The notes beneath the pieces are model-generated. The model saw only the letters and a list, made by a program, of their open reading frames with translations. It did no database searches and was not told the origin of the DNA. DNA of 40,198 bases from contig SVPM01000011.1 of NCBI GenBank assembly GCA_015065865.1, positions 1 through 40,198 of the forward strand, read 5' to 3'. Made by a program: the position numbers and the translations under genes. This DNA comes from Oscillospiraceae bacterium. GTDB taxonomy: Bacteria; Bacillota; Clostridia; Oscillospirales; Acutalibacteraceae. Of this stretch, positions 8,541 through 15,123 are shown in pieces; positions within the stretch are counted from its first letter, which is position 1, and each line of letters starts with the position of its first letter.

Positions 8541-8561
8541 GAAGAAAAAGAGGTGTTTTTA

Positions 8562-10409
8562 ATGAAAGAGTTTCATTTGATTCCGCAACCGAAAAGTATC
8601 GTGTTGGGCGACGGGGTATACCGCCCCGACCTGCGTGGGTATATTTCGCTCGATTCGCGCGCGCTGTACGACGGTATTGCCATCGCTCGTGCGGCGTATT
8701 TTGCCGATTGTGAACTGCTGTGCGGGCGGTATGCCACCGCGCCGACCGTGTGTTTCCAAAAGCAGGATGATCTACATGCAGAGGGGTATGTTCTCACCGT
8801 AGAAACGGCGGGCATCACCATCCGTTACAGCACACCGCAAGGTGCTTTCTATGCATTTTGTACCCTCAATCAAATGATGGATTGTGCCGAAGACGGGGCG
8901 ATCACCTGTTGCGTGGTGGAGGATGAGCCTGCTTTGCAGGTGCGCGGATATATGTTGGATATCTCCCGCAATAAAGTGCCGAAAACGGAGGAGATCTTCC
9001 GTTTGATCGACAAATTGGCGGCACTCAAGATCAATCATTTGGAAATGTATATGGAGTGGGTCCCGTTTAAATATCCCTCTTTCCCGCAGATGTGGGAGGG
9101 GCGTGACTTGATGTGCGGTGAGGACATTTTGGCGATCGACCGCTACTGTCGCGAGCGTTTTATCGAATTGGTTCCGAACCAAAACAACTTTGGACATATG
9201 GATGCGTGGCTCAAAAAGGAGTTTAATCATTTGGCGGAATGCCCCGACGGTTTCAAACTGGGCGACGGGGTATCGCAGCCGCGTTGCCTTGACCCGCAGG
9301 ATCCCGCCAGTTTGGAACTCATTACCCGCATGGCGGACGATCTCCTTCCGTATTTTTCATCGGATAAATACAACATCTGTTGTGATGAAACGCTCGAACT
9401 CGGTATGGGTAAAAATCGTGAGGCGGTGGAAAAATACGGCCTCGGGCGCGTGTATACCGACTTCTTGAAAAAGGTTATCGCGCTGGCACAAAGTCACGGC
9501 AAAACACCGCTGTTCTGGGATGACGTGATTCGCGATTTCCCCGAAATGCTTTCGGAACTGCCGAAAGATGCGGTGGTGTTGGAGTGGGGGTACGGCCCTG
9601 AGAGTCCCGATGAGAAGAACTGTAAACTGCTTTGCGACCTCGGCATGCGGTTTTATCTCTGCCCCGGTATCAACGGGTGGAATTCGTTCCTCAGCAAAGC
9701 GGACTATATGGTGGGAAATATCAAAACGGCGGGTCTGCGCGCGTTGCAATACGGTGCCGAGGGCGTGCTGAACACCGACTGGGGTGACGGCGGACATCTC
9801 AATTTCATCAGCACCAGTTACGTCGGCATTGCATGGGGGGCGGCAATGTCGTGGCGTCCCACGGAAAATGAGCATATCGACCTGCACGCGGCGGTGGATA
9901 CGCATATGTATCACGATCGCGCAGGGGTCGCCACCAAGTTTACATTGGAGGCGGGGCATTTCTTCCTGTTAGAGGGGGAACAGCCGCAGGATAATACCAC
10001 GCTCACCCACCGCTTTATGATGACGGGCCTCAAGTGGCATCATTTGTGCAAGGGGCTCACACGCAAAGCGTTCGACGATATGACCGCGTATTTCGAAAAC
10101 TTGCGTCCGCTGATCGAGCAAATGGATATTACTACCGCCGAAGGCGACCTTATCAAAGCGGAATTTACGCTGTCGCTGGATGCGTGTGTGTTGCTTCAAA
10201 ACGTGGGGCGATTTTATGTTGGTCTGCACACCGATGACATTGCGCTGCGCCGCGAGGCACTTACGGCGTTGAAAGCGGGGATTCCCGCGATTATCAAACG
10301 TACCGAAGAACTGTGGCTTGTGCGTAATCGCCGTTCGTATTTGGCGGAATCGGTAGAGCCGTGGCACGACTTGCTGAAAGAGGTTGAAGAAGAACTGCTT
10401 TTGGTGTGA
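8562..10409 (+). CDS. GH20-type beta-N-acetylhexosaminidase, cytoplasmic
   Basis: A 615-residue protein starting MKEFHLIPQPKS with AGAGGTG 6 nt upstream; an earlier in-frame ATG at 8484 lies before the promoter and is rejected. Residues 1-125 form the GH20b alpha/beta domain typical of the family. The (beta/alpha)8 barrel begins at VRGYMLDISRNKVP (~128). The catalytic Asp-Glu pair appears as NICCDETLELG (D275-E276), in which the Glu is acid/base and the Asp polarises the substrate N-acetyl group. There is no signal peptide, so it would act on imported oligosaccharides. Members remove terminal beta-GlcNAc or beta-GalNAc. It is monocistronic, and a further promoter follows it. A second, divergent GH20-type gene is at 21.8 kb. 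Confidence 0.85.
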   Translation: MKEFHLIPQPKSIVLGDGVYRPDLRGYISLDSRALYDGIAIARAAYFADCELLCGRYATAPTVCFQKQDDLHAEGYVLTVETAGITIRYSTPQGAFYAFCTLNQMMDCAEDGAITCCVVEDEPALQVRGYMLDISRNKVPKTEEIFRLIDKLAALKINHLEMYMEWVPFKYPSFPQMWEGRDLMCGEDILAIDRYCRERFIELVPNQNNFGHMDAWLKKEFNHLAECPDGFKLGDGVSQPRCLDPQDPASLELITRMADDLLPYFSSDKYNICCDETLELGMGKNREAVEKYGLGRVYTDFLKKVIALAQSHGKTPLFWDDVIRDFPEMLSELPKDAVVLEWGYGPESPDEKNCKLLCDLGMRFYLCPGINGWNSFLSKADYMVGNIKTAGLRALQYGAEGVLNTDWGDGGHLNFISTSYVGIAWGAAMSWRPTENEHIDLHAAVDTHMYHDRAGVATKFTLEAGHFFLLEGEQPQDNTTLTHRFMMTGLKWHHLCKGLTRKAFDDMTAYFENLRPLIEQMDITTAEGDLIKAEFTLSLDACVLLQNVGRFYVGLHTDDIALRREALTALKAGIPAIIKRTEELWLVRNRRSYLAESVEPWHDLLKEVEEELLLV

Positions 10410-10417
10410 ACTGCCAC

Positions 10418-10446
10418 TTGACGAACGCCGAAAAAGCGTGTACAAT
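10418..10446 (+). promoter_or_regulatory. promoter of the DUF1292 gene
   Basis: TTGACG (10418-10423), 17-nt spacer, TACAAT (10441-10446), 47 nt before the ATG. Confidence 0.8.
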
Positions 10447-10492
10447 AGTGGTAGCCGCAAGGGCGAGTATACGAATAACGGAGAACTGAGAT

Positions 10493-10816
10493 ATGTGTGA
10501 ATTTGAAGAAGTCGAGTTGACCGACGAGGAATACGGCCCCGATCTGGTTACGGTGGAAGACGAAGACGGTGTGACCCACACCTTTGAAAAATTGGATGCG
10601 ATCGAAACGGAAAAAGGGCGTTTTGTGGCGTTGTTGCCGTTTTATGAGGATCCGACCGAAATGCTGCAGGATGATGGCGAACTGATCATTCTGGAAGTGC
10701 AAGAAGACGGCGACGGTAACATGCTCGTTCCGATCGAAGACGACGATCTGTTTGACGAGATCGCAGACATTTTCGAGGAGCGTTTGTCCGAATATTACGA
10801 GATCGATTCACAATAA
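10493..10816 (+). CDS. DUF1292 family protein (UPF0473, YrzB-like)
   Basis: A 107-residue, very acidic protein. The segment DLVTVEDEDGVTHTFEKLDAIETEKGRFVALLPF matches the DUF1292 core, and IILEVQEDGDGNMLVPIEDDDLFDEIADIFEERL matches its C-terminal part. Function is unknown. In many Firmicutes it is linked to ireB (yrzL) and ruvX; here ireB is 6 kb away on the other strand. The ATG has a weak GGAGAA site. The gene ends 15 nt before a structured RNA. Confidence 0.85.
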   Translation: MCEFEEVELTDEEYGPDLVTVEDEDGVTHTFEKLDAIETEKGRFVALLPFYEDPTEMLQDDGELIILEVQEDGDGNMLVPIEDDDLFDEIADIFEERLSEYYEIDSQ

Positions 10817-10829
10817 GAGGTTCATAAGC

Positions 10830-11022
10830 ATCCTGCCCGATGCGCGGACCGGTGTCTATTGACCCTACTACATTTGGAATACGGGAGCCTCGGCTCCGCG
10901 GTCGGATTGCAGACCTCCCGACTTGTACGGTCGGACGAAGGGAGCGTGAACACCGTGGGCGGCAACCCACCTGCGAACGATAGTAGCAGGCCAACCAAGA
11001 CACATTTACGGTCGGGCGGGTA
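10830..11022 (+). ncRNA. ssrS: structured RNA, probably 6S RNA
   Basis: A ~190-nt non-coding element. Nested long-range pairing closes it: CCTGCCCGA/TCGGGCGGG (10832-10840 with 11012-11020), GTGTCT/AGACAC (10852-10857 with 10998-11003), and CTACTA/TAGTAG (10865-10870 with 10981-10986). The middle keeps an open bubble whose 3' side holds a small hairpin GTGGG/CCCAC (10955-10970). A terminal arm spans 10882-10945, including GCTCC/GGAGC (10893-10897 with 10941-10945). This is the 6S layout, and the GCTCCGCGGTCGG segment resembles the same region of E. coli 6S RNA as I recall it. 6S RNA binds the housekeeping RNA polymerase holoenzyme and dampens transcription. The family call is from architecture by eye; the RNA itself is clearer than its name. 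No convincing promoter was found, so the 5' end is approximate. Confidence 0.65.
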
Positions 11023-11035
11023 AAAAGAAAACGTG

Positions 11036-11068
11036 ACACGGCAAGCGGTTTTGCTTGCCGTGTTTTTT
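11036..11068 (+). terminator. terminator of the 6S-like RNA
   Basis: An 11-bp perfect stem (11036-11046 with 11053-11063) with a 6-nt loop and a following T run, 16 nt after the RNA's closing stem. Confidence 0.9.
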
Positions 11069-11069
11069 G

Positions 11070-11098
11070 TTGATTTTCGGGCATGGTTGTGTTATAAT
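11070..11098 (+). promoter_or_regulatory. promoter of the tandem serine hydrolases
   Basis: TTGATT (11070-11075), 17-nt spacer, extended -10 TG-T-TATAAT (TATAAT 11093-11098), starting right after the preceding terminator. Confidence 0.8.
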
Positions 11099-11128
11099 AC
11101 GACCGGAATTGTTGAGCGGGGTGACGAT

Positions 11129-12238
11129 GTGCGATATCTAGATAAAGAGCGGTTGCGCGAACGGGTTTGCAACCGCGTGACGGAAGATATCACTAACGGA
11201 TGGGTCGACAACGTGGCACTTGCCGTGTGGCAGGACGGGCACGAGATGTTGAACGAATCTTTCGGCAACGCGAACGCGCGCACGGTCTATAATTTGGCAT
11301 CGATGACCAAGCCGGTGACTGCTGTGGCTGCCTTAATTGCAGCGGAACGCGGGTTGCTTTCACTCGATGAACCGATTGAAAACTATTACCCTGCGTTTGC
11401 CGACCGCATGGTGACGGTACGCGACGAAAACGGCGAGATAACGGGATGTGAACCCGCCCGCCGAAAGATCACCCCGCGGCTGTTGTTGTGTCACTCGGCA
11501 GGCTATCCGTTTGGGGAACGTTTGAATACACTGAACGAGGAAGAGTGCCGTACACTCGAAAATTCCATTGCGGTATGTGCATCGATCCCGTTGGCGTTTC
11601 AACCCGGCGAATCCCACGGATACAGCGCCACCGTTGCATGGGACGTCTTGGTGCGTATCATCGAGCGGGTGACGGGAGAGGATTATCAAGCGTTTATTAC
11701 CCGTGCGATCTTTGCGCCTTGCGATATGGCGGATACCGCCTATACGGTGTCGGACGAGCAGTGGGAACGTATGGTTACGATGCACCGTCATGTAGACGGA
11801 AAAAGCGTAACCGTGCCGACAAGGAAAGGCTGGTATAATCAATATCCTTCCACCCACTATCTCGGTTGTGCGGGGTTGTTTTCCACCTTATCCGACTATA
11901 TGAATTTTGCCTTGATGCTCCAAAACGGCGGAGTGTACAACGGACGACGCGTGATGAGTGAAACGTCGGCGCGCGAAATGGCAACGCCGCAACTCTCGCT
12001 TGTGGCCAACCCCGGCTCTCAGCCGTGGGGGCTTGGTGTACGGGTGATACGCGGTGAAGAATACGGATTGTTACCCGCAGGGAGTTTCGGGTGGAGCGGG
12101 GCATACGGCACGCATTTTTGGGTAGACCCTGTAAACCGCATTACGGCGGTGTATATGAAGAATTCGTTGCACGACGGCGGTGCAGGTACACATACTGCCA
12201 CAAATTTTGAAGAAGACGTACATAATGCGTTGATATAA
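11129..12238 (+). CDS. serine hydrolase of the beta-lactamase/family VIII esterase fold, copy 1
   Basis: A 369-residue protein. GTG at 11129 is chosen because GGGGTGA lies just upstream and the resulting MRYLDKERLRERV aligns with copy 2; the upstream in-frame extension overlaps the terminator and promoter. The nucleophile motif is SMTK (S58-K61). The second motif is YSA in place of YxN, as in esterase-like members. A GWSGAYGTHFWVDP stretch takes the place of KTG. There is no signal peptide or lipobox, so it is predicted to be cytoplasmic and unlikely to protect against beta-lactams. Related proteins act as esterases or peptidases on small substrates. The second copy starts 10 nt after the stop, forming a two-gene operon. 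Its substrate is unknown. Confidence 0.85.
   Translation: MRYLDKERLRERVCNRVTEDITNGWVDNVALAVWQDGHEMLNESFGNANARTVYNLASMTKPVTAVAALIAAERGLLSLDEPIENYYPAFADRMVTVRDENGEITGCEPARRKITPRLLLCHSAGYPFGERLNTLNEEECRTLENSIAVCASIPLAFQPGESHGYSATVAWDVLVRIIERVTGEDYQAFITRAIFAPCDMADTAYTVSDEQWERMVTMHRHVDGKSVTVPTRKGWYNQYPSTHYLGCAGLFSTLSDYMNFALMLQNGGVYNGRRVMSETSAREMATPQLSLVANPGSQPWGLGVRVIRGEEYGLLPAGSFGWSGAYGTHFWVDPVNRITAVYMKNSLHDGGAGTHTATNFEEDVHNALI
11195..11272 (+). repeat. homogenised block 1 shared by the tandem hydrolases
   Basis: These 78 bp match 12320-12397 with one difference, although the gene sections that follow are strongly diverged. Confidence 0.9.
11881..12060 (+). repeat. homogenised block 2 shared by the tandem hydrolases
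   Basis: These 180 bp align without gaps to 13021-13200 with 10 differences by eye count. They encode the C-terminal SDYM...ALMLQNGGVYNGRRV region. Confidence 0.9.
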
Positions 12239-12247
12239 CGGAGTGAT

Positions 12248-13378
12248 ATGACGATGAGGCTTTTGAATGAAGCGCAACTGCGCGACAACGTGGTGCGTCG
12301 CGTAACGGCAGATATTGCAAACGGATGGGTCGACAACGTGGCACTTGCCGTGTGGCAGGACGGGCACGAGATGTTGAACGAATCTTTTGGCAACGCGAGT
12401 GAGCGTGCGGTGTACCGTATGGCTTCTATGACCAAACCCGTGACCGCCGTGGCGGTCTTGCTCTTGGTTGAGCGCGGCCTGCTTGGATTGGACGATTTGG
12501 TGGAGGACTATCTCCCGGCGTTTGCCGACCGTCGGGTCATTCTTATCGACAGCGAGAGGAAGGAGATCGGCAGTGAGCCGTCGCGTCGTCCACTAACGGT
12601 GCGGCATTTGTTGTGCCACACGTCGGGCTTGTCCAACAATGTGCGGACGGATGCGCGTATGGCGGCGATGACCGACGAAGAGCGTCGCACGTTGGAAAAT
12701 ACGCTGAAAGTGTACGCCGAGTTTTTGCTGGCATTTCATCCGGAGGAAAGTGCTGCGTATAGCGGCGTTATTGCGTGGGATCTGTTGGTCGCCATTGTGG
12801 AGAAGGTAACGGGGGAGGATTACTTGGCGTTTCTCACGCGGGAGATATTTGAGCCGTGTGAGATGGTGGATACCACCTTTGTTCCCACGGAGGAGCAGTG
12901 GGCACGCATGGTGCCGATGCACAATCGTGCGGACGGCCGAAGCGTAGAGCATCCGATGAATGAGGGGTGTGTGTTTAATAATTTTCCCTGCACGCATTAC
13001 CTCGGCGGTGCCGGCTTGATCTCCACCTTATCCGATTATATGAAATTTGCCTTGATGCTCCAAAACGGCGGAGTGTACAACGGACGACGCGTGATAAGCG
13101 AAGCGTCGGTGTGCGAAATGGCAACGCCGCAACTCTCGCTTGCGGCCAACCCCGGCTCTCAGCCGTGGGGGCTTGGTGTACGTGTGATACGCGGTGAAGA
13201 GTATGGGGTGTTACCCGCGGGCAGTTTCGGTTGGAGCGGGGCGTACGGCACCCATTTTTGGGTGGATCCCGTGAATCGCATTACGGCGGTGTATATGAAA
13301 AATTCGGTGCACGATGGCGGCTCGGGTGCTATCACGTCCGCACATTTCGAGGAAGATGTGCATAATGCGTTGATATAA
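12248..13378 (+). CDS. serine hydrolase of the beta-lactamase/family VIII esterase fold, copy 2
   Basis: A 376-residue paralogue of the gene just upstream. It keeps SMTK as nucleophile motif, YSG as second motif and GWSGAYGTHFWVDP near the C-terminus. GGAG at 12240-12243 allows a start at ATG 12248 or ATG 12254. The second aligns better with copy 1 (MRLLNEAQLRDN against MRYLDKERLRER), so the true start may be 12254. The two proteins are nearly identical at the N-terminal VDNVALAVWQDGHEMLNESF block and in the C-terminal third. They differ clearly in between, where substrate contacts would lie, which suggests duplicated enzymes of different specificity. No signal peptide is seen. Confidence 0.85.
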   Translation: MTMRLLNEAQLRDNVVRRVTADIANGWVDNVALAVWQDGHEMLNESFGNASERAVYRMASMTKPVTAVAVLLLVERGLLGLDDLVEDYLPAFADRRVILIDSERKEIGSEPSRRPLTVRHLLCHTSGLSNNVRTDARMAAMTDEERRTLENTLKVYAEFLLAFHPEESAAYSGVIAWDLLVAIVEKVTGEDYLAFLTREIFEPCEMVDTTFVPTEEQWARMVPMHNRADGRSVEHPMNEGCVFNNFPCTHYLGGAGLISTLSDYMKFALMLQNGGVYNGRRVISEASVCEMATPQLSLAANPGSQPWGLGVRVIRGEEYGVLPAGSFGWSGAYGTHFWVDPVNRITAVYMKNSVHDGGSGAITSAHFEEDVHNALI

Positions 13379-13379
13379 G

Positions 13380-13414
13380 CAAGAGGCGGTATGGGTAAAC
13401 CATACCGCCTCTTG
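13380..13414. terminator. hairpin between hydrolase copy 2 and the convergent ABC exporter
   Basis: A 15-bp perfect stem (13380-13394 with 13400-13414) and 5-nt loop lie between convergent genes. The T tract is poor (TGTGTTGT), so efficiency is uncertain. Confidence 0.7.
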
Positions 13415-13430
13415 TGTTGTATACGGAGTG

Positions 13431-14162
13431 TTACTGCGTTTTCATTTTCCGTAAGAAACAGAATACCGCCGCCGCCGTTGTAAGTAGACCGTATAGAACG
13501 ATCGGCAGAATGTGTGGGGAGGCGTTCTCAAAATTCCCGTTAAACAAGGCTTTTTCCAGTTCTGCTGCATGAAAAAAGGGGAGAGCATCCGCCGCTTTTT
13601 TGAAAGCCCCTCCCATAAGATCTAAATCAAACCATACGCCCGAAAGCCACGCGGAAAGATTTGTCAGCAATGCGCCGCAAACACCGCCGACCTGTTTTAC
13701 ACCCAAAACGCTGCCGCACAAAAGTCCCAGCGCAATGTTGAAAACAGCCATCGGCAGGATCCCGATGATGGCATAGAGAATGTTGACATTTACAGTCAGC
13801 CCCAAGGGGACGGCGGCCAAGTAGCAGATCGCCGTTTGCCCGAGAGCAATGGGCAAAAGCGGGAGTATATACCCCATAATAAAGTCGAAACCGGAAAGCG
13901 GCGTTGTGTACAAGCGTTGTAAAAGGGCGCTTTCACGGTCTTTGGCGACCAGCGTTGCGGAAAACAGGGTTATGAATGATAACCCGAATACGGTAATGCC
14001 CGGTGTCAACGTGTTGATCTCAAACAGACCGACCGGAATGTTGGCTTGAATGGCGCTGAGAAGCCATAGCACGATCAACGGAAATCCCAATCCGAAACCG
14101 AGGTTGATCGGGTCACGTAGGATCTCTTTTGAACACCTTTTGGCGAACGTCATCATTCTCAC
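13431..14162 (-). CDS. ABC-2 type transporter permease
   Basis: A 243-residue integral membrane protein with about six hydrophobic segments: after NLGFGLGFPLIVLWLL, GITVFGLSFITLFSATLV, FIMGYILPLLPIALGQTAICYLA, NILYAIIGILPMAVFNIALGLLCG, GGVCGALLTNLSAWLSGVWF and the C-terminal LPIVLYGLLTTAAAVFCFL. The KDRESALLQRLYTTPLSGFDFIMGY segment is the coupling region typical of ABC-2 permeases. It overlaps the upstream ATPase gene by 4 nt, so the two form one exporter. The substrate is not evident; drug, peptide or lipid export are all possible. Confidence 0.88.
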   Translation of the reverse strand: MRMMTFAKRCSKEILRDPINLGFGLGFPLIVLWLLSAIQANIPVGLFEINTLTPGITVFGLSFITLFSATLVAKDRESALLQRLYTTPLSGFDFIMGYILPLLPIALGQTAICYLAAVPLGLTVNVNILYAIIGILPMAVFNIALGLLCGSVLGVKQVGGVCGALLTNLSAWLSGVWFDLDLMGGAFKKAADALPFFHAAELEKALFNGNFENASPHILPIVLYGLLTTAAAVFCFLRKMKTQ

Positions 14163-14887
14163 AGCGCACCCTCCTTTACGATGGAAACAAAAGTCGCTTC
14201 AAAATCGTTGCTTCCAACCGTTTCGTTTAATTCCTTGACCGTTCCCACAGCAAGCAGGCGACCGTCTTTCATAATACCAATTCTGTCGGAAAGAGCTTCG
14301 GCTTCTTCCAGATAATGCGTGGTTAGAATGATCGTCACCCTGCCTTTTAAAGAACGGATCGTTTCCCAAAGATCGCGTCTTGCAATGACGTCCAGACCCA
14401 GCGTAGGTTCATCCAGAAACAAAATTTGCGGTTCGCTGACCAGAGCCATGGCGATGCTGACACGCCGTTGCCAACCGCCGGATAACTTGCCGGCTTTTCT
14501 TTGTAAAATCGAATCCAAGTCGAGTTCTGCCGAAAGTGCTTGTATCTTTTCTTTTGTCTTGTTTTTGGAGAATCCGTGGATGCCGCAGATCAGTTCCAAG
14601 TTTTCTTTTACCGAGAGATTGGGCGCAACGGCCGTTTCTTGAGGGGATACGCCGATCAACCGTTTTACCCGTTCCGATTCCTCTGTAACGCTGTATCCGC
14701 CTACGACGGCATCCCCGTCTGTAGGTTTTGTCAAGCAAGAAAGCATTTTGATCGTTGTGGTTTTTCCTGCCCCGTTGATGCCCAACAGTGAAAACAATTC
14801 GCCGTGCCGAATTTCTAAATTCAGTTCGTCCACGGCGGTTAGGTTTTTGTACCGCTTGACAAGCCCGACCGTTTTAATTGCTCGCAT
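14159..14887 (-). CDS. ABC transporter ATP-binding protein
   Basis: A 242-residue ATPase with Walker A GINGAGKTTTIKML, the Q-loop region GVSPQETAVAPNLSVKENL, signature LSGGWQRRVSIAMAL, Walker B ILFLDEPTLGLD, and the switch His in ILTTHYLEEA. Length and sequence fit the CcmA/DrrA group that powers ABC-2 exporters. Start ATG 14887 has an AGGAGG site 9 nt upstream. The permease follows with a 4-nt overlap. No regulator gene is adjacent, so the inducing signal is unknown. Confidence 0.93.
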   Translation of the reverse strand: MRAIKTVGLVKRYKNLTAVDELNLEIRHGELFSLLGINGAGKTTTIKMLSCLTKPTDGDAVVGGYSVTEESERVKRLIGVSPQETAVAPNLSVKENLELICGIHGFSKNKTKEKIQALSAELDLDSILQRKAGKLSGGWQRRVSIAMALVSEPQILFLDEPTLGLDVIARRDLWETIRSLKGRVTIILTTHYLEEAEALSDRIGIMKDGRLLAVGTVKELNETVGSNDFEATFVSIVKEGAL

Positions 14888-14918
14888 TTGTATTTTTCCT
14901 CCTGTACGTGGTAAGAAC

Positions 14919-14927
14919 AGTATAGCA
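14919..14927 (-). promoter_or_regulatory. extended -10 promoter of the ABC exporter
   Basis: On the minus strand TG-C-TATACT (TATACT at 14919-14924), 32 nt before the ATPase start. I see no good -35. Confidence 0.55.
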
Positions 14928-14994
14928 AATACGGAAGGGGAGGTGTTGTTTTTTTGCTCGTTCGGTCGTTTTCGGTGTTTGATCGGTTAAAAAG

Positions 14995-15041
14995 GAAAAG
15001 CAGTGACACTTGTTTTTGCAATCAAGTATCGCTGCTTTCTG
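14995..15041 (-). terminator. imperfect hairpin downstream of the GH38 gene
   Basis: AAAGCAG/CTGCTTT and ACTTG/CAAGT arms form an interrupted stem with a T-rich run on the minus-strand side. It may be a back-up terminator behind the hairpin at 15082-15111. Confidence 0.45.
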
Positions 15042-15081
15042 TTATTACCTATACATTCGCAACCGCTGTTCGTGTCAAACA

Positions 15082-15111
15082 CAAAAGGCGTGACTTTTGT
15101 CACGCCTTTTG
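15082..15111 (-). terminator. terminator of the HAD-GH38 operon
   Basis: A 13-bp perfect stem (15082-15094 with 15099-15111) with a TTTT loop, 12 nt past the GH38 stop. The right arm ends in TTTTG on the minus strand. Confidence 0.75.
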
Positions 15112-15123
15112 ATCATTTTGGGA

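Noticed and set aside
8484..8561. Upstream in-frame ATG extending the first GH20 protein by 26 residues
   Set aside because: A strong promoter (8512-8540) lies inside this extension, and the ATG at 8562 has a proper ribosome binding site.
10817..11022. tmRNA, RNase P RNA, SRP RNA or a metabolite riboswitch at the structured RNA locus
   Set aside because: None of the conserved cores of these RNAs (as I recall them) is present, and the element ends in a terminator before a separate promoter.
11129..13378. Tandem serine hydrolases as beta-lactam resistance genes controlled by the BlaI/BlaR pair
   Set aside because: They lack signal peptides and the YxN and KTG motifs of class C enzymes, and their promoter lacks the GTCTAT-N5-ATAGAC operator.
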